From the NCBI GenBank assembly GCA_963829485.1, contig CAWHIK010000007.1, forward strand, positions 124,001-188,000: DNA of 64,000 bases, written 5' to 3'. Below, piece by piece: positions 25,560 through 35,047 of the stretch (the first letter of the stretch is position 1; every line of letters begins with the position of its first letter). Source of the DNA: JBGPQJ01 sp963829485. Lineage in GTDB: Bacteria; Chloroflexota; Anaerolineae; Anaerolineales; Villigracilaceae. The position numbers and the translations under genes were made by a program. The notes beneath the pieces are model-generated. The model ran no database searches and was not told the origin of the DNA. It was given only the letters and a program-made list of their open reading frames with translations.

Positions 25560-25649
25560 ATGTTCGACCTTTACACCAAGGTGGTCATCCGACTGGCTCT
25601 GACTTTTTTACTCTTCGGCTTGGTGATCCTGTATTTTGTTCTTCAATAA
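25560..25649 (+). CDS. Possible 29-residue membrane peptide
   Basis: Too short for ordinary gene calling. It reads MFDLYTKVVIRLALTF followed by LLFGLVILYFVLQ and TAA, a short charged head and one hydrophobic helix. The same frame is open upstream to the GGGGAGG at 25514-25520, so a rare start before 25560 is possible. A promoter lies at 25472-25500. No family is recognised. Confidence 0.4.
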   Translation: MFDLYTKVVIRLALTFLLFGLVILYFVLQ

Positions 25650-25739
25650 AACATTCCTGGGTTTGCAGATTGCCCTTATCCTGATACTAATAAAGCGCGA
25701 GAACCATAACCGCGGAACACGCCCTGCAAAGGAGACATC

Positions 25740-26365
25740 ATGGACCTTGGACCGATTTTATCTGAAACGCCCTTCATTACTCCGGCGGTAGATGTCGTCG
25801 GCAAGGGATTTTGGCCTCGCGCCTTCGCCTACTTCCTCGACTTCATCGTCGTAAACCTTACATCTCTTGCTTCTGGCTTAGTGGGTATTGCTGCTTTCTG
25901 GTTCTTCCTATCCATTATCACTACTATTTTCAACTACAGGACAGTGGATGCAGAACCTGCAAGACTATACAACTATGCCATTGGATTTCTTGTATCATTA
26001 TCGTACTTCATATCGTTCGAAGCTCTCTGTGGGACTACTCCAGGTAAGCTCATCCTTAGAATGAGAGTCGCCACCCTCACCGGTGACCGCCCATCCCTCA
26101 AAGCTGCTGCCATTCGCGCGCTCTGGCGGCTCATCGATAGCTTTATCTTCGGATGGTAGCCGCCTCCTCCATGACGCCTCCCTTGCAACAACGGTATGGG
26201 GACAAGCGTGCCATGACAATCGTGGTAGCCTCCAATTCTTTGATCCTTCGCTATAAACTGTCAGCTCTCCGTTTCATCCTGGCAGCGCTCATCTATCTGT
26301 TGGCTTCTTCTGTCATTCAAGCTCTTGCGTTACTTCCCTACACCACTTTTCGAGCCTTGCCGTGA
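25740..26365 (+). CDS. RDD-family membrane protein, frameshifted
   Basis: RDD proteins are small multi-helix membrane proteins of poorly defined transport role. Visible features are FWPRAFAYFLDFIVVNL (R..A..LD), GTTPGKLILRMRV and RALWRLIDSFIF. The frame ends at 26159, while the expected continuation (MVAASSMTPPLQQRYGDKRAMTIVV, then a last helix) runs in another frame to 26365. The break is at about 26148-26153 and equals one missing base. AAGGAG precedes ATG 25740. Confidence 0.78.
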
Positions 26366-26743
26366 AGGACACTTACCCTTCAATGTAGGATGCTATCTGA
26401 TGTGGATGAGGTTGAACGAACCAGGGGTGTCGGAGGAGGTCGCCAGGGAAGTCAATCCTGGCGGATCCAAGGTACTTTCCCGTTTGATCGAGGAATTATC
26501 CGCTCGCCCATGGGCAGGCGCACAGAACTAAACTGGTGTCTCTTTGATGATTTTGGCCGGTTATTTTTAATAGCATTTTGGATGGACACATTTCTGGGAG
26601 AGACTTTTGACGTAGCTTTGGATAATTTACTCGCTGGAGAAAAGGGAAAATCCATAGACCGGAATGGTCATTGGTGAATGATAGCAGCCTGACTATCGAC
26701 AAGCAAAGAGCTATAAGCTGACCACAGCTCCAAGGAGGCAATC
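26366..26743. other. Gap without a supported gene
   Basis: Two overlapping plus-strand open frames (ending 26531 and 26677) were inspected. Neither has a ribosome binding site, family motif or clear fold pattern. The DNA may hold a decayed continuation of the RDD region, but nothing can be called. Confidence 0.4.
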
Positions 26744-26950
26744 ATGAAGTTTTTGGGAGTGATACTATTTGGTTGGGGCATAATCGTGATGGTACTCTCG
26801 ATGATAACCATTGTTTTCACCGTCTTGACACCAGGAGGCAACCAGGAATGGTTAGGAAATTTAATTCCTCTCCTGCTCGGTTTGGGGGCGCAATATCTTG
26901 GACAGCGATTGTTCAAGCGTTCTGGTAAATCGACGAGCAAACCAAAGTAA
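26744..26950 (+). CDS. Small two-helix membrane protein
   Basis: 68-residue protein with two hydrophobic helices (about residues 3-27 and 38-54) and a basic C-terminal tail (RLFKRSGKSTSKPK). AAGGAGG lies 7 bases before ATG 26744, which supports expression. No named family. Confidence 0.65.
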   Translation: MKFLGVILFGWGIIVMVLSMITIVFTVLTPGGNQEWLGNLIPLLLGLGAQYLGQRLFKRSGKSTSKPK

Positions 26951-27009
26951 TGTCAAGGTTTTTCGTCCGCAATCTATTCGCATCGTTTCGGCATAGATTT
27001 TTAGCCGGG

Positions 27010-27155
27010 AATTCTCCGCTCAGCTAAGGTCTCTGACCTAGCCAAGTTTTTTTCCGCAGGTCCACCAACATTCAATCAGCCGATTAATTCCTTACGAAGA
27101 CCTTTCGGTCAATACCTGGGCGAGGTCGGGAGAGTCGCGCCAAGCGAGTTTTTTT
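27010..27155. repeat. GACC-type intergenic repeat
   Basis: Contains AGGTCTCTGACCTAGCC, GAAGACCTTTCGGTC, GGGCGAGGTCGGGAGAG and CCAAGCGAG in the same order as the copy at 1985-2085. Gene-free stretch in front of ilvE. Confidence 0.5.
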
Positions 27156-27238
27156 ATAGTGGATTTGGGAAAGGCAGGGAAAGGGTCAGGTATAATGTTC
27201 ACAGCGATATCATCTGTCAATTTCACGCGGAGGTGTTC

Positions 27239-28162
27239 ATGGATCTCCCAAAGCATGCCTATTTTATGGGTAAGATCGTCCCGTTCGAGGACGCAAAGGT
27301 CAGCGTAGCAACCCACGCCTTCAATTACGGGACGGCGGTCTTCGGGGGCTTGCGCGGCTACTGGAACGACGAGCAAAAGAAAATGTACGTCTTCCGCCCT
27401 CAGGACCACTTCCGCCGGCTGCTGAACTCCGCCAAGATGATGTGCATGGAAGTCCCGCACACGCCCGAGAGCCTGACGGAGATCACGCTCGAGCTTCTCA
27501 AGGCAGAAGGCTGGCAGCGCGACATTTACATCCGCCCGCTGATCTACAAATCCGAGCTCGGCATCGGCGTGCGCCTGCACAACCTGACGGACGACATCAC
27601 CATCTTTTCTCTTCCGTCGTTCCAATACATCAAGAATGACACATCCGCGCACGTCACCGTCTCTTCGTGGCGGCGGGTGGACGATAACGTCATCCCCGCC
27701 CGGGGCAAGGTCAGCGGCGCGTACGCCAACTCCGCGCTGATCAAGACCGAAGCCTCCCGCGCCGGCTTCGACGAGGCGCTGGTGCTCAACCAGGACGGCC
27801 ACGTCTCGGAGGGCAGCGCCATGAACGTGTTCATGGTCCGCGACGAAGTCGTGATCACTCCGCCGGTAACCGACAACATCCTCGAGGGCATCACCCGCCG
27901 CTCGATCATCGAACTGGTGCAAAAGGAATTGGGATTGACCGTGGTCGAACGCTCGATCGACCGCACCGAGCTGTATATCGCCGACGAGCTGTTCATGACC
28001 GGGACCGCGGCGCAGGTCGTTGCCGTCACCCGTGTGGACTTCCGCTCGGTGGGCACCGGCGCGATGGGGCAGGTCACCGCTGAATTGCGCACACGGTATG
28101 AAGATATCCTGCGTGGGCGGAATCCCAAGTACGCCCAGTGGATCGTGGCTGTACCGCAGTAA
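27239..28162 (+). CDS. ilvE: Branched-chain-amino-acid aminotransferase
   Basis: 307-residue fold-type IV PLP enzyme exchanging amino groups between Val/Leu/Ile and their 2-oxo acids. It has the opening KHAYFMGKIVPFEDAKVSV, FNYGTAVFGGLRGY, the PLP-lysine region ARGKVSGAYANS, EALVLNQDGHVSEGSAMNVF and FMTGTAAQVVAV, in standard order and length. ATG 27239 follows GGAGGT; the GTG at 27233 is less likely. TATAAT occurs near 27192. It is ended by a strong terminator. Confidence 0.93.
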   Translation: MDLPKHAYFMGKIVPFEDAKVSVATHAFNYGTAVFGGLRGYWNDEQKKMYVFRPQDHFRRLLNSAKMMCMEVPHTPESLTEITLELLKAEGWQRDIYIRPLIYKSELGIGVRLHNLTDDITIFSLPSFQYIKNDTSAHVTVSSWRRVDDNVIPARGKVSGAYANSALIKTEASRAGFDEALVLNQDGHVSEGSAMNVFMVRDEVVITPPVTDNILEGITRRSIIELVQKELGLTVVERSIDRTELYIADELFMTGTAAQVVAVTRVDFRSVGTGAMGQVTAELRTRYEDILRGRNPKYAQWIVAVPQ

Positions 28163-28184
28163 CTGGCGGCAATCTTACAACATA

Positions 28185-28220
28185 ACAAAAAGCCGACGCT
28201 CTCAAGCGTCGGCTTTTTGT
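28185..28220 (+). terminator. ilvE terminator
   Basis: 16-bp perfect stem ACAAAAAGCCGACGCT (28185-28200) and its complement (28205-28220) with loop CTCA and a T5 run in the 3' arm. Confidence 0.9.
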
Positions 28221-28232
28221 TATCATACTTAT

Positions 28233-28320
28233 GTCATCGCGAGGAGCATCGCAGGTGAGACGTGGCGATCTCCTTTTTTGCAGATTGCCGCACTCGCACG
28301 GAACGCTCGCTCGCAATGAC
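28233..28320. repeat. GTCATTGCGAG-type palindromic repeat, copy 1
   Basis: Starts GTCATCGCGAGGAGCATCGC and ends CTCGCTCGCAATGAC, so its ends are inverted repeats, with GGCGATCTCC and GCAGATTGCC inside. It resembles 36058-36176. This is a MITE/REP-like intergenic element. Confidence 0.65.
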
Positions 28321-28324
28321 CATG

Positions 28325-29119
28325 TTATTTAATTTGCTCAAACCGCACGATGGGTAAATTCTTCGTGCAGTCCGAATAAGTATCGAAGGTGTTTACACCC
28401 GAAAGCGGCAGCCCGGCCTGGTCCAGCAGCTGGACGGTCATCGTGCCAGATGAATCCACCGGTTTGGAGCCGAGGGCGAACTCAAATCCGCTTTGCCCGT
28501 AGGCTGGCGCTGTACCGGAGACGGTCAACTGGCTATAGAATTTTCCGCCTGCGCTGCCTTCCAGCTTGACCACCATCCCTTTAAAGGGATTATTCTGCAG
28601 GTCAAAGACTGCCCCGCCGACCCCGAAGAAGTTGCAGCCCAACTCGGGATGCATGATGGAACTATCCACATACTTGACGGTCACAGTGAAAGGCACGCCG
28701 GTCGGTTCAGGTGAGGGTGTCAGTGTATCCTCGGGCGTGCCCGTTTCGGTGGGCGTGTCCGTATACAGCTTCACAGGCGTATTGGTGAAGATGGGCGTAA
28801 AGGTCGGTCGCAGCGTGGGCTGCTCCACCGGCGGAGGCGTGGAGGAAGGCGTCCAGGTGGCTCCCAGCGAAAGAGGGGTCCAGGTAGCGGTCGGCAGTTC
28901 AAGCGGAGGAACGGGCGTGTTGGGCGGGAACGGGTTGAGCGCCAGTTGGGGATTGGTGAACACCACGACAAAATAACAGCAGGAGCACAGCGTCAACAGC
29001 AGGACTCCGAGAGTCAGGACGTTCCAGAGTATTCGCTTGGTGTCGCGCGGTTTCCTCGGTTTATCCGGCGCCTGCGGCTCCGGCTGCTCAAGGATTTCAG
29101 GTTGTTCATTCGTGGTCAT
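28325..29119 (-). CDS. Membrane-anchored protein with Thr/Pro linker and beta-rich C-terminal domain
   Basis: 264-residue protein: Pro/Glu/Lys-rich cytoplasmic N-terminus, one membrane helix (about residues 31-53), a Thr/Pro-rich linker (about 60-135) and a 125-residue exported domain (VKYVDSSIMHPELGCNFFGVGGAVFD, FKGMVVKLEG, DQAGLPLSGVNTF) with two Cys and a beta-sandwich-like pattern. Function unknown. Downstream of the PrsA-like gene on the same strand. Confidence 0.7.
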   Translation of the reverse strand: MTTNEQPEILEQPEPQAPDKPRKPRDTKRILWNVLTLGVLLLTLCSCCYFVVVFTNPQLALNPFPPNTPVPPLELPTATWTPLSLGATWTPSSTPPPVEQPTLRPTFTPIFTNTPVKLYTDTPTETGTPEDTLTPSPEPTGVPFTVTVKYVDSSIMHPELGCNFFGVGGAVFDLQNNPFKGMVVKLEGSAGGKFYSQLTVSGTAPAYGQSGFEFALGSKPVDSSGTMTVQLLDQAGLPLSGVNTFDTYSDCTKNLPIVRFEQIK

Positions 29120-29148
29120 AACTCACTCCCATGGATTCGACACGCCCA

Positions 29149-30042
29149 TCATTGGACGATGACGATGGTGCTTTGGATACGCTGCTGTTCAACCCACTCA
29201 CGCACTGCCTTGGACTGCAATGCCAGCAGGGCATCAGGCGACAACGGGCGGTTTTCGCGTTCCAGAATCTTGATAATGTGATATCCCAGGTCGGTCGCGA
29301 TCACGTCGCTGACCTGCCCCGGCTGGAGGGCAAACGCTGCCTGCTCCACCGCTTTTTCGGGCAGGTAACCGCGTGGAAACCACCCTAAATCACCGCGCGT
29401 TACCGGATCGACCAGCACAGCAAACTCATCGAAATCGGTGCGATTCGCCTGGATGTCGGTGAGCACCTGCCGCGCCCTTTCCTCATTATAGAACAAAATC
29501 TGCCGGACGTGAACCTGGTCTTTCGATTTTGCAATCTGCCCCGCCAGCTGGTCGCGCATCCATGCGGCGGCGATCGAGCGGCGCAGCGCGTCGCGGAAGG
29601 ACTCGGGGGTGTAGTTATGGGCGGTCAACCACTGGTTGAGCGCGTCCTCGCCGCCGACCTCGCCGATCAGCTTGTCGATGCGCTCCTGGAGCAGGGTATC
29701 GTCCACGACAAAGCCGGACTGCTTCGCTCCCTGTGCCAGCAGGTACTGCGCGAACAGGTCGTCCAGCACGGTCGTAACGGCTTCCTCATCGCTGACGGTC
29801 TTCCCAAGCTCCGCCTGGGCGGCTTTGTAACGCTCCAACTCGGCGTTGAACTCCACCAAGGGGATGATCTCTCCGTTGACCGTGGCCTTGGCTGGAACAG
29901 GCGTCGGCGACGGGGTGCGGGTGGGCGGAACGGCCGTCGGGGTGGATTCTACCGTCGGGGTGCCGCCGGAAAGGATCCCGCAGCCAGCCAAAAGGATGGT
30001 GACGAGAAAAAACATCGAAAAACGGGCGATTTTGAAAAGCAT
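29149..30042 (-). CDS. PrsA/SurA-like peptidylprolyl isomerase lipoprotein
   Basis: 297-residue secreted foldase. The signal peptide ends in LAGC (residues 18-21), a Thr/Pro linker follows, then a SurA-N-like helical chaperone region (about 55-170) and a parvulin domain (about 172-270: VHVRQILFYNEERARQVL, DLGWFPRGYLPEKAVEQAAF, YHIIKILERE). It helps fold exported proteins. Gly-Trp-Phe at the parvulin core is present. Confidence 0.9.
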   Translation of the reverse strand: MLFKIARFSMFFLVTILLAGCGILSGGTPTVESTPTAVPPTRTPSPTPVPAKATVNGEIIPLVEFNAELERYKAAQAELGKTVSDEEAVTTVLDDLFAQYLLAQGAKQSGFVVDDTLLQERIDKLIGEVGGEDALNQWLTAHNYTPESFRDALRRSIAAAWMRDQLAGQIAKSKDQVHVRQILFYNEERARQVLTDIQANRTDFDEFAVLVDPVTRGDLGWFPRGYLPEKAVEQAAFALQPGQVSDVIATDLGYHIIKILERENRPLSPDALLALQSKAVREWVEQQRIQSTIVIVQ

Positions 30043-30142
30043 GGGATAAATTATACCTGATTAGCTTCCTCGACCGTTCAGGGAAGGAGGCGGTCAATTA
30101 TGACCGTTTTTTAATAGTATTTGGAGACGCAATGAGTGGATT

Positions 30143-30176
30143 AAAAAAAATCGGGGCGCACGTTGTGCGCCCCGAT
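30143..30176 (-). terminator. groESL terminator
   Basis: On the minus strand ATCGGGGCGCAC, loop, GTGCGCCCCGAT is followed by eight T, beginning 14 bases after the groEL stop. A classic intrinsic terminator. Confidence 0.92.
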
Positions 30177-30189
30177 AAAGTGTTTCGGT

Positions 30190-31830
30190 TTAGTAATCCA
30201 TCCCGCCGCCCGGAGGCATGGCCGGAGCCTTGTCTTTTTCAGGCATGTCGGTGATCAGGACCTCGGTGGTCAGGATCATCGCAGCGATGGAAGCGGCATT
30301 TTCGAGCGCGCCGCGCACCACTTTGACCGGGTCGATGACACCCGCATGGATCATGTCGACATACTCATCCGTCAGGACGTTGTAGCCGATATTCTTGTTC
30401 TTCAATTCCTTGGCCTTGCGGCGGACGCCGTCGATGATCACGGAGCCGTCCTGACCGGCATTGGCAGCCAGTCTGCGGATGGGGGCTTCGAGCGCTTTGC
30501 GCACGATATTGACGCCCACCATGACCTCTTCGGTCTGGTCCTTGATCTTGTCGAGGGCAGTGGAGGCGTTGATCAGGGAAATTTCACCACCGGCCACGAT
30601 GCCTTCTTCCACAGCCGCGCGGGCGGCGGAAAGAGCATCTTCGACGCGGTGTTTCTTTTCCTTCATCTCGGTCTCGGTCGCAGCGCCGACGCGGACAATG
30701 GCCACGCCGCCGGACAGCTTGGCAAGGCGCTCCTGGAGCTTTTCCTTGTCGTAATCGCTGGTGGACTTGTCGATCTCCACGCGGATCAGTTCGATGCGGC
30801 CCTTGATCTCGGAGGATTTACCCTTGCCGCCGATAATGGTGGTGTTGTCCTTGTCCGCGGTGACCTTCTCGGCGCGGCCCAGGTCCTGCAGGGTGGCAGT
30901 CTCGAGCTTGCGGCCGGTCTCTTCGCTGATGACGGTGCCACCGGTCAGGACGGCGATGTCCTGCAGCATGGCCTTGCGGCGGTCGCCAAAGCCGGGGGCT
31001 TTGACAGCCAGCACGTTCAGCATGCCGCGCAGTTTGTTCAGAACCAGGGTGGCCAGCGCTTCGCCGTCGATATCTTCGGCGATGATCACCAGTTCGCGCT
31101 TGCCGAGCTGGACGAGTTTCTCAAGGATGGGGACGATATCCTGGGCAGCGGAGATCTTCTTCTCGTTGATCAGGATGTAGGGTTCGCTGATGACCGCTTC
31201 CATGTGCTCGGAATCGGTGATCATGTAGGCGGAGATGTAACCGCGGTCGAACTGCATACCTTCGACAAATTCGGTCTCGAACTGCATGGACTTCAACTCT
31301 TCAACGGTGATGACGCCGTCTTTTCCGACCTTGTCCATCACATCGGCGATCAAGCCGCCGATTTCCGCATCGGCAGCCGAGTTGGTCGCCACCGAGCTGA
31401 TTTCCTCTTTGGTATCGATCTTGGTAGCCATCTTCTTGAGGGCGATGACAATCTCCGAAGAGGCCAGTTCGATGCCGTGCTTGAGCAGCATGGGGTTGAA
31501 CCCGGCAGCCAGCGCCTTCAGGCCTTCGCTGACGATCGCATGGGCCAGAATGGTCGAGGTGGTGGTGCCGTCGCCGGCGATGTCATTGGTCTTGGAAGCA
31601 GCTTCCTTCAGGAGCTGGGCGCCCATGTTCTCAAAGGGATCTTCGAGCTCGATCTCCTTGGCGACGGAAACGCCGTCGTGGGTGATGGTCGGGGAGCCGA
31701 ACTTGCGGTCCACGGCCACGTTGCGGCCTTTGGGGCCGAGGGTGGTTGCCACCGCATTCGCAACGACATCCATGCCGTTCTTGAGCTTGCGGCGGGCTTC
31801 TTCAGTAAATACGAGTTGTTTAGCAGCCAT
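30190..31830 (-). CDS. groL: Chaperonin GroEL (60 kDa)
   Basis: 546-residue cytosolic chaperonin that with GroES folds proteins using ATP. LGPKGRNVAVD, the DGTTT nucleotide site and the C-terminal GGGMDY tail are present, with standard length. Here the conserved AGDGTTT motif and the apical domain (EGMQFDRGYISAYM) are intact. It follows groES after 17 bases. Controlled by a CIRCE element upstream of groES. Confidence 0.98.
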   Translation of the reverse strand: MAAKQLVFTEEARRKLKNGMDVVANAVATTLGPKGRNVAVDRKFGSPTITHDGVSVAKEIELEDPFENMGAQLLKEAASKTNDIAGDGTTTSTILAHAIVSEGLKALAAGFNPMLLKHGIELASSEIVIALKKMATKIDTKEEISSVATNSAADAEIGGLIADVMDKVGKDGVITVEELKSMQFETEFVEGMQFDRGYISAYMITDSEHMEAVISEPYILINEKKISAAQDIVPILEKLVQLGKRELVIIAEDIDGEALATLVLNKLRGMLNVLAVKAPGFGDRRKAMLQDIAVLTGGTVISEETGRKLETATLQDLGRAEKVTADKDNTTIIGGKGKSSEIKGRIELIRVEIDKSTSDYDKEKLQERLAKLSGGVAIVRVGAATETEMKEKKHRVEDALSAARAAVEEGIVAGGEISLINASTALDKIKDQTEEVMVGVNIVRKALEAPIRRLAANAGQDGSVIIDGVRRKAKELKNKNIGYNVLTDEYVDMIHAGVIDPVKVVRGALENAASIAAMILTTEVLITDMPEKDKAPAMPPGGGMDY

Positions 31831-31847
31831 TGGTCATTCCTCCGTTA

Positions 31848-32165
31848 TTATTTCTTACCCTTGCCGTGGGTTTCTTCCACGATACCGAGAATATCGGTCT
31901 CGCGCAGGATGAGCAGTTTTTTGCCATCCAGTTTCATCTCGGTGCCGGCATACTTGGCAAAGAGCACCTTGTCGCCGGTTTTGACATCCATGGGGATGCG
32001 CTTGCCGTCTTCGTCGCGGTCGCCGGGACCCGCAGCCACGATCAGGCCTTGCTGGGGTTTTTCCTTGGCAGTCTCGGGCAGAACGATTCCGCCGGCAGTA
32101 ACTTCCTCCTGCTCGATCGGGTCGATGACCACACGGTTACCGAGGGGTTTTAGGGATAGTGCCAT
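31848..32165 (-). CDS. groS: Co-chaperonin GroES (10 kDa)
   Basis: 105-residue lid of the GroEL chamber. KPLGNRVVIDPIE, the mobile-loop GGIVLPETAKEKPQQG and GDKVLFAKYAGTE are diagnostic. ATG 32165 follows GGAGG. First gene of the groESL operon. Confidence 0.98.
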   Translation of the reverse strand: MALSLKPLGNRVVIDPIEQEEVTAGGIVLPETAKEKPQQGLIVAAGPGDRDEDGKRIPMDVKTGDKVLFAKYAGTEMKLDGKKLLILRETDILGIVEETHGKGKK

Positions 32166-32209
32166 ACACGCCTCCTGAAATAAAAAGATTTATTGGTTTT
32201 GACAAAGAT

Positions 32210-32236
32210 TTAGCACTCAACCCTGGCGAGTGCTAA
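32210..32236. promoter_or_regulatory. CIRCE operator (HrcA site)
   Basis: Perfect TTAGCACTC-N9-GAGTGCTAA, 45 bases before the groES ATG and just after the predicted start site. HrcA binds this element and represses chaperone genes in the absence of heat stress. hrcA itself is not in the window. Confidence 0.97.
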
Positions 32237-32246
32237 ATGCAACCTT

Positions 32247-32275
32247 ATAATACATGTCTTCACGGTGAAAGTCAA
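32247..32275 (-). promoter_or_regulatory. groESL promoter
   Basis: TTGACT (32275-32270) and TATTAT (32252-32247), 17-base spacer, placing the start immediately before the CIRCE element. Confidence 0.8.
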
Positions 32276-32325
32276 GGGGAATGCCTGATTTTTAACAAAA
32301 CTCTGACATTTCCCGCCTGAAACCC

Positions 32326-33717
32326 CTACGGGGTGACTGTGGGCGAGGGCACGGGAACTGACGTCGGGGCGGGAGGGAGCGGCGTACCCATTTTTTCAGC
32401 GACCCCCTGGCAGATAGCCTCCCCCGCCTGGACAATGGGCATGATGATGATATCGGTTCCAAACGACAGCCGCACATCGGCAAAAACATCGAGCGCTTCG
32501 TCGCAGTAATTCTGTTGAGGCCGGCTGAGCGCGGAAAGCACCGAGCCATAGGTGTAATAATAAATGACCGTGTTGGGCGTGAGCGGCAGACCCTTCACTT
32601 CAACGCCGACCTCCCCCGCATCGGCATCGCATCCGTTGCGCGCCTCGCAGCTCTCCTCCGGCGTGCAGCCTCTCACTGCACACTTGAGCGGGAGGATGGA
32701 ACCCTCGTAGTTGCGCGATTTAAAGAAGACGACGCCCAATTGACCGTAGGTATCCGCGTTCGTCTGGTCGTAGGAGAGCGCCTTGAGCACATTGCGGGCG
32801 GCACCGAAGAATTCGCCCTGCTGCGAGTACGTCTTGGCGATTGAGAGATTGGGGGTCGGGTCTTTGATGCCCAGCTTTTCGTTTATCTTTGCCGCCCGGT
32901 CGAAATACTCAAGGGAGCGTTCGTAATCCTGCAAATGGCGGTAGATCGCCCCGGCGCGCACCATCAGGAAGGTGAGGTTGGGCGTGATGGCGATGGCCTT
33001 GTCATATTCCTCGATCGCCAGGCGGTAATCCCTGTACAATTCCAATACGTATGCATAAACACGGTGAACATCCATGAGCGAGGGATCCTGCTGGACTGCC
33101 TGCTCGATATTGATCAGAGCCTGGTCCAGTTTCTGCTGGTCGGTCAGGATCTCAGCGTAGTAGGCAAGCGCAAGTGTGTTGGTAGGGTCGAGGGTCAGCG
33201 CGCGGCGCGCAGCCAGCTCCGCATCGGTAAGATATTTCTCCGTCTGGTCGCCCACATAGACAGGGCTGGCGTTCCAATCCAGCACGAAGGCGCGGATGGC
33301 GTGCGCGGTGCTGTCTTCCGGCGCGAGCTCGACCGCCTTATCCGCGGAATTGAGCGCCTCCTGCAGCCGGATGCGGCGCTGTTCATCGGTGGTCATCGTT
33401 GCCGAGGAATACGCCTGGATGCGCGCCAGCTTCCCCCAGATGTCCGCTGCAGCCGGATCGATTCGCACCGCCTGCTGGTAGGCTGTGATGGAATCCTGGA
33501 TCTGGCCAGCCTCGAAGAGCGCATCCCCCTGGAGGGCGTAGGAATTGGCGGTTCGGGTGGGCGTCAGCGTCGGCTCAAAAGGGGAGCGCATCGCACCGAT
33601 GTCGACCGAGCGCACGACGTAGATACCCGCGATGATGAGGAATATCCACAGGAAGGCGCGGCTGATGCTGGTGCGCGGTTTCTTAAAGAAAATCTGACGC
33701 TGGGGGAATTTATTCAT
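32326..33717 (-). CDS. Membrane-anchored TPR-repeat protein, copy 1
   Basis: 463-residue protein with one N-terminal membrane helix (about residues 19-37), a short Thr-rich spacer and about eight tetratricopeptide repeats (for example ALFEAGQIQDSITAYQQAVRIDP and YRLAIEEYDKAIAITPN), ending in a cysteine-containing insert (GCTPEESCEARNGC) and a Pro/Thr tail. Probably a scaffold for protein contacts outside the membrane. It lies 21 bases after a similar gene, so the two form a tandem pair. Confidence 0.85.
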   Translation of the reverse strand: MNKFPQRQIFFKKPRTSISRAFLWIFLIIAGIYVVRSVDIGAMRSPFEPTLTPTRTANSYALQGDALFEAGQIQDSITAYQQAVRIDPAAADIWGKLARIQAYSSATMTTDEQRRIRLQEALNSADKAVELAPEDSTAHAIRAFVLDWNASPVYVGDQTEKYLTDAELAARRALTLDPTNTLALAYYAEILTDQQKLDQALINIEQAVQQDPSLMDVHRVYAYVLELYRDYRLAIEEYDKAIAITPNLTFLMVRAGAIYRHLQDYERSLEYFDRAAKINEKLGIKDPTPNLSIAKTYSQQGEFFGAARNVLKALSYDQTNADTYGQLGVVFFKSRNYEGSILPLKCAVRGCTPEESCEARNGCDADAGEVGVEVKGLPLTPNTVIYYYTYGSVLSALSRPQQNYCDEALDVFADVRLSFGTDIIIMPIVQAGEAICQGVAEKMGTPLPPAPTSVPVPSPTVTP

Positions 33718-33738
33718 CAGGGAATCAACCGTGGCTTG

Positions 33739-35047
33739 TTACGGCGTTGGCGTGGACTCGGTTTCCACGGTCGGCTCAGGGGAAGGCGTGACGTCGATGC
33801 TTTCGGTGCAAATGCGCAGACCTTCATTGGCATTGTCGGTCGCGACTGCATCATCGGGCACCTGTGTCAGAATCTGCTGAAAGACCGGGAGCGCTTCGCC
33901 GCAACGGTTCTGCTTGACAAGCGCCAGCCCATAGATATAGTAGTATTCCGCGATGCGCGGTTCGTTGACCACCAACTGCACGGAAGGGATGTCCTGTCCG
34001 TCTTCCGTCTTGCCTCCGTTCACCAGCAGGGATAACTGGTTGCTGGCTTCGGGATACTGTAAATTGCGATAGAGCATCACGCCCAGGTTGCCGTGATAAA
34101 GCGGGTTGGCAGGTGCGTCACGCACGACCTGCTCGGCATACTGGATGGCCTTGGCGAATTCGCCGTTCGTGGCAAGGATGCGCGAAATGTAGAGGTTGGG
34201 GAGGGGGTCCGACGGGTTAAGGGCATAGGCGCGGCTGAACAAATCGACCGCGTCGACGTAGTAACGCCCCGGGTTGGGGTCGGTCGAGTTGGGGTCTGTG
34301 GCCATCGCCCGGTACAGCAGCCCAAGCAGCAGATGAACGTCAGCAATATTGTCGTTGATGGACAGCGCCTGTTTATACTCGCGGACCGCCTCGTCGTAGT
34401 TGCCGGTCACGAATAGAACGTATCCTCTCGCGCGGTGCGCCTCCAGGCTGTTGGGCGCCAGCGCCAGGGCGGTATTCGAACTCGGCGGACATCTTGTCCA
34501 CGGCATCGAGCGACGCCTGCCCGCGGGTGTACAGGTCGGCGATCAATTCCGCATAATAAGCATGCGCCATGGCGTTGTTGGGGTCAAGTTCCAGCGCCCG
34601 TTGGAGCGCAGCCTCGGCGTTGAGGAAATCCTCCTGAAAGTAAAGCGCCCATCCGCGCAGGGCATGCGCCATCGAGTTGTTCTGGTTGAGCAGGATGGCG
34701 TTCTCCGCGCTCAGCTGCGCATCGGCATACCTTCCGCTGAACATCTGCGTCCGAGCCAGTGCGATATACACGGATGGGTCGTCCGGTCTGTTCCTCACCG
34801 CTTGCTCATAAGACGCGACCGCCTGCGAGAACTTGCCTTCGTTGAACAATGCTTCTGCCTCGGAGATGTAGGATTCGGGGTCGCGCGTGGGTGTCTGGGT
34901 GGGGATGAACAACGGCGGGACGTCCGGCACGATAACCTGGTTGACGTACACCGCGCCGGCCACCATCAGGAGCAGGAAAACGACCAGGAGCGGATTCGAA
35001 CGCCTCCGCTTCTTGCGCATGCTCCATTGTGAACCGCGTAAATACAT
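33739..35047 (-). CDS. Membrane-anchored TPR-repeat protein, copy 2, frameshifted
   Basis: About 435 residues with the same plan as copy 1: basic N-terminus (MRKKRRRSN), membrane helix, Thr/Pro spacer, TPR repeats (EALFNEGKFSQAVASYEQAVRNRP; NYDEAVREYKQALSIND) and a Thr/Pro end. The frame breaks near 34475-34482 (GAGTTCGAAT reads on correctly if one T is removed). ATG 35047 is chosen because AAGGAG lies 4-5 bases upstream. Divergent from trmD. Confidence 0.82.

Noticed and set aside
25345..25602. 85-residue plus-strand frame
   Set aside because: It starts inside the minus-strand regulator promoter and runs through a repeat; no support.
26390..26677. 95-residue plus-strand frame after the RDD gene
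   Set aside because: No ribosome site, motif or membrane pattern; overlaps another equally weak frame.
30163..32178. 671-residue plus-strand frame opposite groESL
   Set aside because: Antisense of highly conserved groEL/groES; composition (His, Asp, Gly, Phe) is typical of a shadow frame.
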